A DNA stretch of 64,000 nt from Anaerosalibacter sp. Marseille-P3206. GTDB lineage: Bacteria > Bacillota > Clostridia > Tissierellales > Sporanaerobacteraceae. The notes below the pieces were generated by a model. The model did not search any database and had not been told where the DNA came from. It saw nothing but the letters and a program-made list of their open reading frames with translations. Shown one piece after another: positions 1 to 8,490 of this stretch; position 1 is the stretch's first letter, and the number at the start of each line of letters is the position of its first letter. The stretch covers positions 2,108,001 to 2,172,000 of the forward strand of contig NZ_FUHM01000002.1 of assembly GCF_900155565.1 (NCBI RefSeq). The letters run 5' to 3'. Made by a program: the position numbers and the translations under genes.

Positions 1-95
1 TGGGAAGTATTTTATCCTTCTTATATCTACCTAAAATAAAAGATAATGAAATTGATTCTTATGTAGAAAAACTAATAGATACAATTACCAAATAA
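1..95 (+). CDS. C-terminal end of a gene cut by the window edge, possibly TetR-type regulator
   Basis: An open frame entering from the left (first full codon at base 3) ends at TAA 93-95 and gives about 30 residues ending DSYVEKLIDTITK. The fragment is too short for a family call. The amphipathic Lys/Ile-rich tail and the position 24 bases upstream of an MMPL exporter are compatible with a TetR/AcrR regulator, which often precedes such exporters. That identity is inference only. Confidence 0.35.
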   Translation, partial: GSILSFLYLPKIKDNEIDSYVEKLIDTITK

Positions 96-119
96 AGATC
101 TAAGGAAGGATGGGTTATC

Positions 120-3100
120 ATGAACAAGATATTTTCCAAGATAGGAAGTAGAATAGAAAAAACTCCTTTTAAAACCTTATTTGTAACTATAATAATATTT
201 GCCCTTATGATAGTTGGTGCTATAAAGGTAAACATGGCGACTGGTAGTGAAACTCTAGTCAAGACTAGCAATGAAGCCTATATATCTAATTATGCTATGG
301 AGGAGGAATTTGGTGGAGATGCCATCATGGTACTACTTGAAGGTGAAGAAGAGGATTTATTAAAGTTAGATAATATGAAAAAGATGTGGAATGTGGAAGA
401 AAGACTTAAATATAATGAAGGAATTTTTACTCTTATGAGTCCAGCTAGCATTGTACATCAAATAACAGATAAACAAGGAACAGAAATAAAGAAACAAGTA
501 CCAAATATTAGCGATGGACTTGGTGAATTGGGAGATAAACTTACTGAAATAGGCCAAGAATTAGGAAGTAAAGAATTACCAGATCCTCAGGCAGTAGAAG
601 AAAAGCTTGATAATTTAATGAAATCTATGGATCCAAGTAAGCTTATGGATGATATGGCTGGAGAACAAGAAAAAGAATTAAAAGATAAGTTTATGACCAT
701 GGGTAATGGGTTGGGAGAGATGGGGCAAAAACTAAGTAATATAGGCAGTGAGTTAGCCGGTAAAGATATACCTAATCCAAAGATGATAGAAGAAAAGTTA
801 GAGGAATTATCAGGAATTTCAAAGGTATTTGATGAACTTAGCAGTGGTCAAGATGATTTAGCAAAAGGTGTAACAGAACTGGGAGGTGGATTGGATACTT
901 CTTCAGCAGGCTTAAAGGAAGTATCAAGACAGCTAGGACAAATGGCAGAAGAGATGAAAGGCAATCCTGAGCTTTATAAAAAACTAAATATGTTTGCAGA
1001 AAATATAGATAAAAGCTCTGCAGGTTTATCAATGATGTCAGAGAATACAGGAAAGCTTTCACAGGGTAATGAAAATACTTCTCAGGCACTTAACAATATT
1101 GGTCAAAAACTAAAGCAAGAGTTAGAAGAAATGAAAAAAGCTTTATCTGGCGATGGGATATCCTCAGAAGAACTAAAGCAAATGTCAAATGGTTTTATTA
1201 CTATGGGAGAAAACTTAGGTGATTTAAGTAAGGGCCTCTCTCAAATGGCAGCAGGTGGAAGCATACTTCCAGATAGCTCAAATGTTTTTTCTTCTTTAAA
1301 AGGAAACATAGAAAAAGAAGTTTCAGCTATGAAAGACAATCTATCAGGCGGTATTTCACCGGATGAGTTAAAAACAATGTCAGATGGATTTATTACTATG
1401 GGTGAAAACCTTAGTAAAATAAGTGGTGGACTTAAGACCTTCCATGAAAAATCTGGAATGATGATTCCATATTTTCCCCACAATCAAAAAGAATTAGAAA
1501 ATATTTTGTATGAAGATGGAAATTTAAGAGATATATTTTCTGATACCATAATCGATGAAAATCATATGATGATAATGATTAAGTTAAAAGGAAACCTAGA
1601 AGATAGTGAGATTGACTCTATTTTTAATGAAGTCTCCCATGCTATGGAAGCAGAAGACTTTGATGTGAACTTCATAGTTTCAGGAAAACCTGTATTGGAT
1701 TCCTCCCTAAGAACAGAGATGAAATCTAATATGATAATAATGGTTGCTTCAGCAGTAGCTTTGATGCTTATAATACTCAACCTGGTCTTTAGGGTTAGAT
1801 GGAGGGCCTTAAGTCTTGGAATAATATTTGTATCTGTAATAGCCACATTAGGACTTATGGGACATTTAAATGTTTCCATGACCATGGTTTCCATGGCAGT
1901 CTTTCCCATCTTAATTGGGCTAGGTATAGACTATTCTATACAATTTCAAAATAGATATGAAGAAGAGCATTCCGTAAAAACAACCCTTGTACAAATTGGT
2001 AAGGCTGTGGGTCTAGCTGTACTAGCTACAGTATTAGGATTTGTATCCCTCTTTGCATCCCCAGTACCTATGATACAAGATTTTGGAAAGATGCTTACAA
2101 TAGGAGTTACAGTTTCCTTTATAGGAAGTATCTTTTTACTAATGCCAGTTCTTAGTGCTAGGGATACAGTGGCATCAAAGGCTAGGGACTTTAGAATTAA
2201 AGACTATGAAAAGGCAGGCCCAATAGATAAGTTTTTAAGATTTACAGTAAACTCAGTTATAAAACTAGCACCTCTAATAATAATAATTGCCATAGGCCTG
2301 GCTACCTTCGGGCTTATAGCTGATACGAAGGTAGGTGTAGAAACAGATATAGAAACCTTTATGCCCCAAGATATGGATGCCCTTCATGATATTCACTATA
2401 TTAGGGATATTGTAGGATCTACAAATCAAATGGTTATATTTATGGAAGACGAAGAACTTCTTACTGAAGACAATCTCAGCTGGATGAGAGACATAAGCAA
2501 GCAAGCAAGAGCTGAATTTTCAGATAGGATTGTAGATATCAAATATATAGATAATCTTGTAGAAAACTTCTCTGATATAGAAGAAATAAGCTTTGATGAA
2601 TATCTGGAGATTATAGATAATGACATACCAGAAAGCCAAAGAAGGATGTTTATTAGCGATGAGAAGGATAAGGCTGTTATTCTTATGAATGTAGAACATA
2701 TGGCAACAGCAGAGTTACAAGAGTTTGTGGAAGATATGAAGATTATGCTAGAAGATGCCCCTATAAAGACATCAATTACAGGGAAATCTGTTTTAGATGT
2801 TGAAATGGTTAAGGGACTAACAGATGGTAGGTTAAGAATGACCATTATAGGTTTGGGATTAGTATTTTTATCCCTGTTAATACTTTATAGATCCTTCTTC
2901 AAGGCTCTTGTAGCAGTACTTCCAGTTGTCCTAATAGTAGGTATGTCTGGTGGCATTATGAACCTACTAGGCTTAAAATATACTCCCATAACAGCAACCC
3001 TTGGAGCCTTGGTTTTAGGGATGGGAACTGAAATGACTATAATGTTACTTGAAAGGTATTTGGAAGAAAGAAATGAAGGGAAAGATAAAAGAAAGGCTCT

Positions 3101-3350
3101 CTTTACTACTATAAAGTTTATAGGTAAGGCAACACTAGCATCAGGACTTACCACAGTTGGTGGATTTAGTGTTCTAATGACTTCAAAGTTTGTAATACTT
3201 AAGGATTTTGGTCTGATGACAGTAATAAATATATCCTTGGCCCTGATGGCAACCTTTATAATCCTACCAGCCTTGATATGGATTTTGGATAGGTTCATTG
3301 TAAGTGACAAGGTGAAGAAAGAAGCATATAAGGAGGTACCACAAGAATAA
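120..3350 (+). CDS. MMPL-family RND transporter
   Basis: A 1076-residue membrane protein of the RND/MMPL type, expected to export lipids or hydrophobic compounds using proton motive force. It shows two transport halves, each beginning with one membrane helix (near residues 20-40 and 715-735), then a large outside loop and five clustered helices (about 535-680 and 900-1060). The first outside loop (about 130-450) is unusually long and consists of Gly/Leu/Lys/Glu-rich pseudo-repeats spaced about 60-64 residues apart, e.g. GFITMGENL near residues 359 and 423. These are likely coiled coil. This is the YhgE/Pip-like loop seen in Firmicute MMPL proteins. It may be co-transcribed with the preceding regulator fragment. 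The start is ATG after GGAAGG. Substrate unknown. Confidence 0.85.
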   Translation: MNKIFSKIGSRIEKTPFKTLFVTIIIFALMIVGAIKVNMATGSETLVKTSNEAYISNYAMEEEFGGDAIMVLLEGEEEDLLKLDNMKKMWNVEERLKYNEGIFTLMSPASIVHQITDKQGTEIKKQVPNISDGLGELGDKLTEIGQELGSKELPDPQAVEEKLDNLMKSMDPSKLMDDMAGEQEKELKDKFMTMGNGLGEMGQKLSNIGSELAGKDIPNPKMIEEKLEELSGISKVFDELSSGQDDLAKGVTELGGGLDTSSAGLKEVSRQLGQMAEEMKGNPELYKKLNMFAENIDKSSAGLSMMSENTGKLSQGNENTSQALNNIGQKLKQELEEMKKALSGDGISSEELKQMSNGFITMGENLGDLSKGLSQMAAGGSILPDSSNVFSSLKGNIEKEVSAMKDNLSGGISPDELKTMSDGFITMGENLSKISGGLKTFHEKSGMMIPYFPHNQKELENILYEDGNLRDIFSDTIIDENHMMIMIKLKGNLEDSEIDSIFNEVSHAMEAEDFDVNFIVSGKPVLDSSLRTEMKSNMIIMVASAVALMLIILNLVFRVRWRALSLGIIFVSVIATLGLMGHLNVSMTMVSMAVFPILIGLGIDYSIQFQNRYEEEHSVKTTLVQIGKAVGLAVLATVLGFVSLFASPVPMIQDFGKMLTIGVTVSFIGSIFLLMPVLSARDTVASKARDFRIKDYEKAGPIDKFLRFTVNSVIKLAPLIIIIAIGLATFGLIADTKVGVETDIETFMPQDMDALHDIHYIRDIVGSTNQMVIFMEDEELLTEDNLSWMRDISKQARAEFSDRIVDIKYIDNLVENFSDIEEISFDEYLEIIDNDIPESQRRMFISDEKDKAVILMNVEHMATAELQEFVEDMKIMLEDAPIKTSITGKSVLDVEMVKGLTDGRLRMTIIGLGLVFLSLLILYRSFFKALVAVLPVVLIVGMSGGIMNLLGLKYTPITATLGALVLGMGTEMTIMLLERYLEERNEGKDKRKALFTTIKFIGKATLASGLTTVGGFSVLMTSKFVILKDFGLMTVINISLALMATFIILPALIWILDRFIVSDKVKKEAYKEVPQE

Positions 3351-3371
3351 GGAAAGAAGGGGGAATATATC

Positions 3372-3980
3372 TTGAAAAAAAGGAAGATAGTTCAAGGGGT
3401 TAGCCTAGTATTATTTATAAGTCTAATAATTCTTGGGAAAGTACAAGTTTGGATGGCCATATTTGGTGGTAGTTTACTATTATCAACCTATTTTGGAAGA
3501 TTTTATTGTGGCTATATTTGTCCCATAAACACTGGTATGGAGATAATAGATGGTAAAGCAAATAAAAAGAAAAGAAAAAGAAAATCTGTTCCAGATCTAT
3601 TTAAAAAAGCAATTGTTAGGTATGGTATTTTAGCCTTATTTCTAGGAACTATGGTTATAGTTTTCAAAACAGGTAAGAAGTTGCCAGTATTGCCAATCCT
3701 ATTTTCTTTAGGGCTAATAATAACCTACTTTTACAGGCCAGAATTTTGGCATAGGTATCTTTGTCCCTATGGTAGTTTACTATCTATTTTTTCTAAGTTT
3801 AATAAGAAAGCATATAGGGTCTATAATGGTGGTTGTATAAAGTGTGGTAAATGTGTAAGAGTTTGTCCAGCAGATGCTTTTATTTGGGAAGATAAAAAAG
3901 ACTATCCTCTTATAATAAATAATGAATGTCTTCAATGTGGAAAGTGTGTTGAAGCATGTCCTACTGATTCTATAAAATAG
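3372..3980 (+). CDS. Membrane 4Fe-4S ferredoxin-type protein (NapH/YccM-like)
   Basis: A 202-residue protein starting with TTG after a GGGGG-containing ribosome site, 21 bases after the MMPL gene. The N-terminal half has three or four membrane helices and two family cysteine motifs: YCGYICP near residue 46 and YLCPYGS near 130. The C-terminal third carries two classical ferredoxin motifs, CIKCGKCVRVCP and CLQCGKCVEACP, for two 4Fe-4S clusters. Such proteins pass electrons between the quinone pool or flavoproteins and soluble partners. No catalytic partner is adjacent, so the donor and acceptor are unknown. Confidence 0.8.
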   Translation: MKKRKIVQGVSLVLFISLIILGKVQVWMAIFGGSLLLSTYFGRFYCGYICPINTGMEIIDGKANKKKRKRKSVPDLFKKAIVRYGILALFLGTMVIVFKTGKKLPVLPILFSLGLIITYFYRPEFWHRYLCPYGSLLSIFSKFNKKAYRVYNGGCIKCGKCVRVCPADAFIWEDKKDYPLIINNECLQCGKCVEACPTDSIK

Positions 3981-4004
3981 AAATAGATGGAGGAGACGAA
4001 GATA

Positions 4005-4367
4005 ATGATATCAGAAAAAATGATTTATGTAATATTTGTAGTAGTAATTAATAAGGACTAAATGGACCAATATTTAAATATAGCAGATAAACTTAAGAGG
4101 CATGTTGAAGTAAATAAAGGATTTGTAAGGTCGGAGCGTTTCTCTAGCCTTGTAGATGAAAGGAAACTTTTAAGTCTATCAGTATGGGAAAATGAAGACT
4201 ATCTGAATGAATGGAGAAATCAAATAGACCATCGACTAAGCCAAAAAGAAGGGCGAGACAATATATTTGAAAGTTACACAACAACGGTTACATCAAAACT
4301 TAGATGTTATACAAATAATGATAGGGCAGAAGCCCCAGGTGATTCTAATGATTTCTTGAACAGGTAG
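4005..4367 (+). pseudogene. ABM-domain (antibiotic biosynthesis monooxygenase-like) protein with an in-frame stop
   Basis: The reading frame from ATG 4005 follows a strong GGAGGAG ribosome site. It encodes a typical ABM beta strand (MIYVIFVVVINKD) and then meets TAA at 4059-4061. The same frame resumes directly at ATG 4062 with MDQYLNIADKLKRH and continues 101 residues, including SERFSSLVDERKLLSLSVWE. Together the two parts form one ferredoxin-like ABM domain, a family of small dimeric monooxygenases or heme-binding proteins. The internal ATG lacks a good ribosome site, so the downstream part alone would miss the first strand. Most likely a recent nonsense mutation; a sequencing error or readthrough cannot be excluded. 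Confidence 0.65.
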
Positions 4368-4444
4368 ATAAAGGAAGAATAGATTATTGGGTGAGATCGT
4401 AGGGTATAATACACTTATAAAAATTAAATTGAGGTGTATTAAAA

Positions 4445-4570
4445 ATGTTAGAAAGAATAGATAATTCTTATGAAGTTAATAATAATCATGGGCTTATTAA
4501 GATATTAAAATTGTCTCTCCCAATCAATTTTGGCATAGTGATAAGGATAAAAATAAAGCGACAACTTTAA
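4445..4570 (+). CDS. Small ORF of 41 residues, unknown, possibly a relic
   Basis: ATG 4445 follows a plausible ribosome site (GAGGTG, about 8 bases upstream) and opens MLERIDNSYEVNNNHGLIK, ending at TAA inside the first arm of the terminator hairpin. There is no recognisable domain. Its Lys/Ile-rich tail runs into non-coding sequence, which suggests the 5' remnant of a longer gene. Confidence 0.3.
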   Translation: MLERIDNSYEVNNNHGLIKILKLSLPINFGIVIRIKIKRQL

Positions 4571-4600
4571 GAAAATATTTCTTAGAGTGGTCGCTTTTTA
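4555..4600. terminator. Bidirectional terminator between convergent transcription units
   Basis: AAAGCGAC and GTCGCTTT form the base, CTTTAAGAAA and TTTCTTAGAG extend the stem, and T or A tracts flank it on both sides. It lies between rightward 4005-4570 and leftward 4615-6112. Confidence 0.75.
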
Positions 4601-4614
4601 TCTGCCTATTTATA

Positions 4615-5118
4615 TTAAAATTCTTCAAGCTTACTCATCCTATATCTCCATATTGGAAGAGTAATAATTCCCAAAATCATATATTTCAGAAAAAGACCAA
4701 GCATATGGTTTTGGGATAAAATAATATCTCCATTGAATATAAAGCCTTTATTGAAAATTTGAATTATAGGGGTCAGAAGTCCTATTGTAAAAGGTAGTGC
4801 TATGCCAACACCTATAAATGTAATAATCAAATTAAGTATATTGCTTACCCTAGGGAAAGTATCATTGATAAATAAAATCAAAAGTCCATAGAGAATTATG
4901 GCAAGGATTCCAGCTCCAGCATCAAGTAAATATTGAAGTTTTCCCTCTACAAGTTTTGTAGCTATATTGGGATGGAAAAGATATATTGCATAAAATAGAA
5001 TAACAAAGAAGTCAATTCCAAATGCCATTGTTTTGAAGGAAAGCAAGGTAATATTCTTATAAAGATTTATAAAAAGAACTAATATTATTAAACATATCCC
5101 TATAAATAATCCTATCAT
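4615..5118 (-). CDS. Membrane protein of unknown function, third gene of the ImmA/XRE operon
   Basis: 167 residues with about five hydrophobic helices (near residues 2-20, 30-50, 70-88, 95-120, 140-158) and short loops. No family recognised. It lies 32 bases downstream of the ImmA/IrrE peptidase gene on the same strand, so all three leftward genes are probably expressed from the 6207-6235 promoter. A role in sensing, or in immunity to the linked phage-like switch, is a guess. Confidence 0.6.
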   Translation of the reverse strand: MIGLFIGICLIILVLFINLYKNITLLSFKTMAFGIDFFVILFYAIYLFHPNIATKLVEGKLQYLLDAGAGILAIILYGLLILFINDTFPRVSNILNLIITFIGVGIALPFTIGLLTPIIQIFNKGFIFNGDIILSQNHMLGLFLKYMILGIITLPIWRYRMSKLEEF

Positions 5119-5150
5119 TATACTGACCCCCTATAGCCTATTTTCTTATT

Positions 5151-5681
5151 TTACTTTTTCCCATCAATATTTTTAAAGAATTTTCTATCTAGAGATTGGT
5201 CTAGGTTAAAATCATATCCTAATTTATTCATTCCATAAAACTTGAAGAGTAAAAGATTAATATTAACTTTCATAACCTGGGCGATTTGATCTAGGTCATA
5301 GCCCATTTTCCCATAATCAATAATTTCCTCTTCATCTAGGAGTAAGTGGAAAGCAAAAAGATTAGCTTCATACTCTAGGCTTGATTTAACGTCAAAGAGG
5401 GTGAACTCTGACAGTCCTTCCTTGGCTTCCGCTCGATGGTAAAGATCATGGCCTAGCTCATGGGCAAACATCATTCTTTTAAAATTATCATCAATAGAGG
5501 GATTGTAGAAAACAAAGCGATTCCTCTTAATAACCACATACATACCTAAAGCATGGGTCTGGCCAGTAAATGGTAGTAGATTGACATTTCTGTTTCTTAA
5601 AATCAATTCAGGGTCTCTAGTTTCATGCTTCATAATTAACTTCATGGCATCTTCATAGATTAATCCATACCTGTTTTTCAT
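5151..5681 (-). CDS. ImmA/IrrE-family metallo-endopeptidase
   Basis: 176 residues with the zinc motif HELGH at residues 74-78 and a following EYEAN segment (about 103-107) that supplies the third ligand in this family. Relatives (ImmA of ICEBs1, IrrE of Deinococcus) cleave an XRE-type repressor after DNA damage or other signals, derepressing its targets. The XRE gene lies 5 bases upstream on the same strand, the classical arrangement, so its product is the expected substrate. No membrane segment is present. The expected outcome is induction of the divergent polymerase operon. Confidence 0.85.
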   Translation of the reverse strand: MKNRYGLIYEDAMKLIMKHETRDPELILRNRNVNLLPFTGQTHALGMYVVIKRNRFVFYNPSIDDNFKRMMFAHELGHDLYHRAEAKEGLSEFTLFDVKSSLEYEANLFAFHLLLDEEEIIDYGKMGYDLDQIAQVMKVNINLLLFKFYGMNKLGYDFNLDQSLDRKFFKNIDGKK

Positions 5682-5686
5682 AATAT

Positions 5687-6112
5687 CTATTCCTTATTTT
5701 CATCATCAACTACTCTGAATTTTTTAGGTATAAATTTCTTGTTTTCTTTCTTAGAAATGATGAAAGCTTCTTGGAGAGTTTCTAAGATTACCCTTTTATC
5801 ATCATCAGTTATATCCCCACCAGCCATTAAACCCACCATACCGTTTACTAAATCAGAAGCATAGTTAGCATCATAAGAACCAAACTTTTCCTTGATAGAA
5901 AGGACAAAGGCATCTTCATTACTTAAAAGTTCAAGTTTATCAATTTTTAAAGCTTTTGCCAGATCATCATAAATTCTAGGATACCTAGGATTTGATTCTC
6001 CAGACTCATACCTGGAGATGGTCTTAGAAGACACACCAACCATTTTAGCTAGATCATCTTGGGTCAGACCTTGCTCCTCTCTAAGAATCTTTAATTTTTG
6101 GCCAAATTTCAT
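5687..6112 (-). CDS. XRE-family repressor (ImmR/DdrO-like)
   Basis: A helix-turn-helix at residues about 4-60 (FGQKLKILREEQGLTQDDLA, then VSSKTISRYESGESNP) is followed by a roughly 75-residue C-terminal region suited to dimerisation and cleavage. ATG 6112 was chosen because AAAGGTG lies just upstream; a GTG three codons earlier overlaps that ribosome site. It should bind the paired GGACA...TGTCC operators at 6159-6173 and 6220-6234 and so repress both its own operon and the polymerase operon. It would be inactivated by the adjacent peptidase. Target sites are inferred from position. Confidence 0.85.
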   Translation of the reverse strand: MKFGQKLKILREEQGLTQDDLAKMVGVSSKTISRYESGESNPRYPRIYDDLAKALKIDKLELLSNEDAFVLSIKEKFGSYDANYASDLVNGMVGLMAGGDITDDDKRVILETLQEAFIISKKENKKFIPKKFRVVDDENKE

Positions 6113-6150
6113 TATCTTCACCTTTTCTTTCTATTAAAAATTATTTTCGA

Positions 6151-6179
6151 TTGACAATGGACATTCACTGTCCTATAAT
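6151..6179 (+). promoter_or_regulatory. Consensus promoter of the polymerase operon with an operator in its spacer
   Basis: TTGACA (6151-6156), a 17-base spacer and TATAAT (6174-6179) give a perfect consensus. The spacer contains the 15-bp palindrome GGACATTCACTGTCC (6159-6173), so a bound dimer would occlude RNA polymerase. Confidence 0.8.
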
Positions 6180-6206
6180 AGACATTACATGCTTGAATAT
6201 AATCCT

Positions 6207-6235
6207 ATTGTACAATAGCGGACAGTCACTGTCAA
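6207..6235 (-). promoter_or_regulatory. Promoter of the XRE-ImmA operon with a matching operator
   Basis: On the minus strand TTGACA (6235-6230), 17 bases and TACAAT (6212-6207). The spacer holds GGACAGTCACTGTC (plus strand 6220-6233), nearly the same palindrome as in the divergent promoter. The layout suggests autorepression plus coordinated repression of the rightward operon. Confidence 0.75.
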
Positions 6236-6244
6236 GGGAGTTTA

Positions 6245-7480
6245 ATGGAAAGAGTTATTTTACATGCAGATATGAATAATTGCTATGCTTCCATTGAGAC
6301 CAAGCTTAATCCAAAACTAAAAGGCATTCCTCTAGCTGTATGTGGCAGAAGGGAGGACAGGCATGGGATAGTATTAGCTAAATCTCAAGAAGCTAAAGTA
6401 TTAGGAGTAAAGACTGGAGAGGCTATTTGGGAAGCTCAACTAAAGTGTCCTAATCTTTTAATAGTTCCTCCTAATTATGATGAATACCTAAAGCACTCCA
6501 AATGGGCCAGGGATATTTATTATGACTATTCCAACCAGGTAGAGCCTTATGGGATTGATGAGTGTTGGTTAGATGTATCAGGTTCTCTCCATTTATTTGG
6601 AAAAGGTAGAGACATAGCTGAAGAGATAAGAAGTCGGATAAAAAAAGAACTAGGAATTACAGTAAGTATAGGGGTAAGCTTTAATAAGATTTTTGCAAAA
6701 TTAGGTTCTGATATGAAAAAACCAGATGCAGTGACAGAAATAGCTAGGGAAGATTTTAAGGAGAAGATATGGAATTTACCAGTAGAAGAACTTTTAGGAG
6801 TAGGTAAGGCTTCTAAGAAAAAGTTAAATAGGCTAATGATTTTCACTATAGGAGACTTGGCTAGGGGAGATCCAGATTTAATCAGGATGAAGCTAGGTAT
6901 TAATGGAGTTTATTTATGGAACTATGCCAATGGTAGAGATTATAGTTCAGTAACTGATAGGGACTACAGGGCTCCAGTTAAGTCGGTAGGAAGAGGAATA
7001 ACTACTACAGAAGATTTAGAAAACAACTTAGAAGTTTATAGGGTATTTAGAGAATTATCCTTTGGAGTATCCAAGGCCTTAAGAAGCTATGGATACTTAG
7101 CTGGAGGAATTCAAATATCCGTTAAAAATAACAATCTATTATCTAAGCAATATCAAAGACAGATATCCTATCCTAGTCTATCTTCTACTATCTTAGCAGA
7201 AGAAGCTTATGACCTCTTCTTAGAAAAGTATAGTTGGGAAAGTCCTATCAGAGCTTTAACTATTAGAGCAATAAATCTAATAGGAGAGAAGAATGGAAGT
7301 CAATTAAGCTTCTATGAGGACTATTCAAAACTAATAAAGAGAGAGAAGGTAGATGATGCCTTCTTTAAAATCAGAGAGAGATTTGGTGACTATTCTATTT
7401 CTTATGCTGGTCTTATGGGAGATATTAAGATGCCTATGGAGAGAAATGAAGTAGTGACTCTACCAGGTGGAACTAGATAG
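6245..7480 (+). CDS. Y-family (UmuC/DinB-type) translesion DNA polymerase
   Basis: 411 residues. The catalytic palm is clear: HADMNNCYASIE with Asp9, then YGIDECWLDVSG with Asp104-Glu105. The conserved GVSFNKIFAKLGSDMKKPD follows, then a helix-hairpin-helix thumb (PVEELLGVGKASKKKL) and a little-finger domain (about 240-350). It copies past DNA lesions with low fidelity. It is the first gene of a rightward operon controlled by the XRE/ImmA operator pair rather than an evident LexA box. The C-terminus (about 350-411) has no obvious beta-clamp motif by eye. Confidence 0.9.
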   Translation: MERVILHADMNNCYASIETKLNPKLKGIPLAVCGRREDRHGIVLAKSQEAKVLGVKTGEAIWEAQLKCPNLLIVPPNYDEYLKHSKWARDIYYDYSNQVEPYGIDECWLDVSGSLHLFGKGRDIAEEIRSRIKKELGITVSIGVSFNKIFAKLGSDMKKPDAVTEIAREDFKEKIWNLPVEELLGVGKASKKKLNRLMIFTIGDLARGDPDLIRMKLGINGVYLWNYANGRDYSSVTDRDYRAPVKSVGRGITTTEDLENNLEVYRVFRELSFGVSKALRSYGYLAGGIQISVKNNNLLSKQYQRQISYPSLSSTILAEEAYDLFLEKYSWESPIRALTIRAINLIGEKNGSQLSFYEDYSKLIKREKVDDAFFKIRERFGDYSISYAGLMGDIKMPMERNEVVTLPGGTR

Positions 7481-7493
7481 GAGGGGGGACAAG

Positions 7494-7811
7494 GTGGATG
7501 AAGGAAAATCTAGAGAGAAGAAAAATAAATATAGCCCAGGAAGTTATGAGGATCTTATAGGAATAAAAGGATATAAGGCAAAAGGACAGATTATCTCCTA
7601 CCTAGCTGATGATAGTAGGGGGATTTTACCACATGGTATAGTCAATGGAAGTATAATTTTTGTAGATACCAAGGCTAGTTATAAAGAGGGAGATTTAATT
7701 ATAATTAAGGATTTGAGAAATAAGAAGGATGGAGTAAGGATAGCAAAAGCAATTAGTAAAAAAGAAAAGGACTTTATGGGAAGAATATTCCTAGTTACAA
7801 CAACATATTAA
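7494..7811 (+). CDS. LexA/UmuD-fold (S24-like) small protein, probably without protease activity
   Basis: 105 residues from GTG 7494, which follows an AGGAGGGGGG site; a GTG at 7467 inside the polymerase gene is less likely. The segment GIVNGSIIFVDTKASYKEGD followed by LIIIKDLRNKKDG and VRIAKAI matches the core beta fold of LexA/UmuD C-terminal domains (typically G-I-x-D-G-D then V-x-x-G-x-x-V). The usual Ser-Met nucleophile site reads RGILPH, and the usual catalytic Lys position is not obvious, so autocleavage is doubtful. Next to a Y-family polymerase, a UmuD-like accessory role is the best inference. Confidence 0.45.
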   Translation: MDEGKSREKKNKYSPGSYEDLIGIKGYKAKGQIISYLADDSRGILPHGIVNGSIIFVDTKASYKEGDLIIIKDLRNKKDGVRIAKAISKKEKDFMGRIFLVTTTY

Positions 7812-7824
7812 GGAGTTGATAAAA

Positions 7825-7938
7825 ATGCAAGTTAATGCAAAATCCTGGGATATTACGGAATGGGTATTCTGGGACTTTGGTCTAGGACACAGAAGAAACT
7901 TTACTTTCGCTAGGAGGAGGGTATATCATGAATTTTAA
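7825..7938 (+). CDS. Tiny ORF (37 residues) overlapping the next gene
   Basis: ATG 7825 has a good ribosome site (AAGGAGTTG, 7810-7818) and encodes an aromatic, Arg-rich peptide (SWDITEWVFWDFGLGHRRNF...). It stops 11 bases inside the next gene, whose own AGGAGGAGGG site lies within its last codons, implying translational coupling. No family is recognised. Confidence 0.4.
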   Translation: MQVNAKSWDITEWVFWDFGLGHRRNFTFARRRVYHEF

Positions 7939-8488
7939 TGGGATGATAAAGGAATACAAATTAGAAAATCTAGATAAAAAGAAGTTAAGGAATGATATTA
8001 AACTTCTCCTGAGCTTGTATCGAAAAGTAGATTTCCATATCCAGGACCATATAGAAAATCTAGATAACATATTTTACGAAACAAAAAGAAAACATTTGGA
8101 TGATATTGTCCTATCTATATTAGAAATAGATAAGGATATTAACATAGAGAAGGTTGAAAGCCAGCTCTTAAATACACAACAAAGCATATTTTTACTTAAG
8201 CTTATGGATGATGCTTTATCTAGATTAAGTGCTTATCCAAACAAGGGTGAAATTTATGCAGATATTATTACTTATAAATATTTTGAGAAGAAAATAAGAA
8301 GTAATGAGGAAATTTCTGAATTGCTTTTAATTTCAAGATCCACCTATTATAGATATATGAATAAAGCTATACTCATATTTGGAGTCATGCTTTTTGGATA
8401 TAGTGTTTTCGATAGAAATTATGAAGACTTATCAAATTGTAAGCTAAAAGTAGCAGAAGATAAGATAGATTATAAAATTGAATTATAA
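7928..8488 (+). CDS. ArpU-like phage-type transcriptional regulator
   Basis: 186 residues. Alpha-helical throughout, with a C-terminal sigma-region-4-like helix-turn-helix: YKYFEKKIRSNEEISELLLI then SRSTYYRYMNKAI (about residues 117-155). This is the layout of ArpU and related phage late-gene regulators. It is the last gene of the polymerase operon and is followed at once by an array of six 11-bp repeats (8491-8556), a plausible binding site. The family match is by eye and only moderate. Confidence 0.55.
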   Translation: MNFNGMIKEYKLENLDKKKLRNDIKLLLSLYRKVDFHIQDHIENLDNIFYETKRKHLDDIVLSILEIDKDINIEKVESQLLNTQQSIFLLKLMDDALSRLSAYPNKGEIYADIITYKYFEKKIRSNEEISELLLISRSTYYRYMNKAILIFGVMLFGYSVFDRNYEDLSNCKLKVAEDKIDYKIEL

Positions 8489-8490
8489 AA

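Noticed and set aside
2426-2845. Open frames antisense to the MMPL, purL, recombinase and other long genes
   Set aside because: They mirror strongly coding sequence on the other strand, lack ribosome sites and show low-complexity hydrophobic translation.
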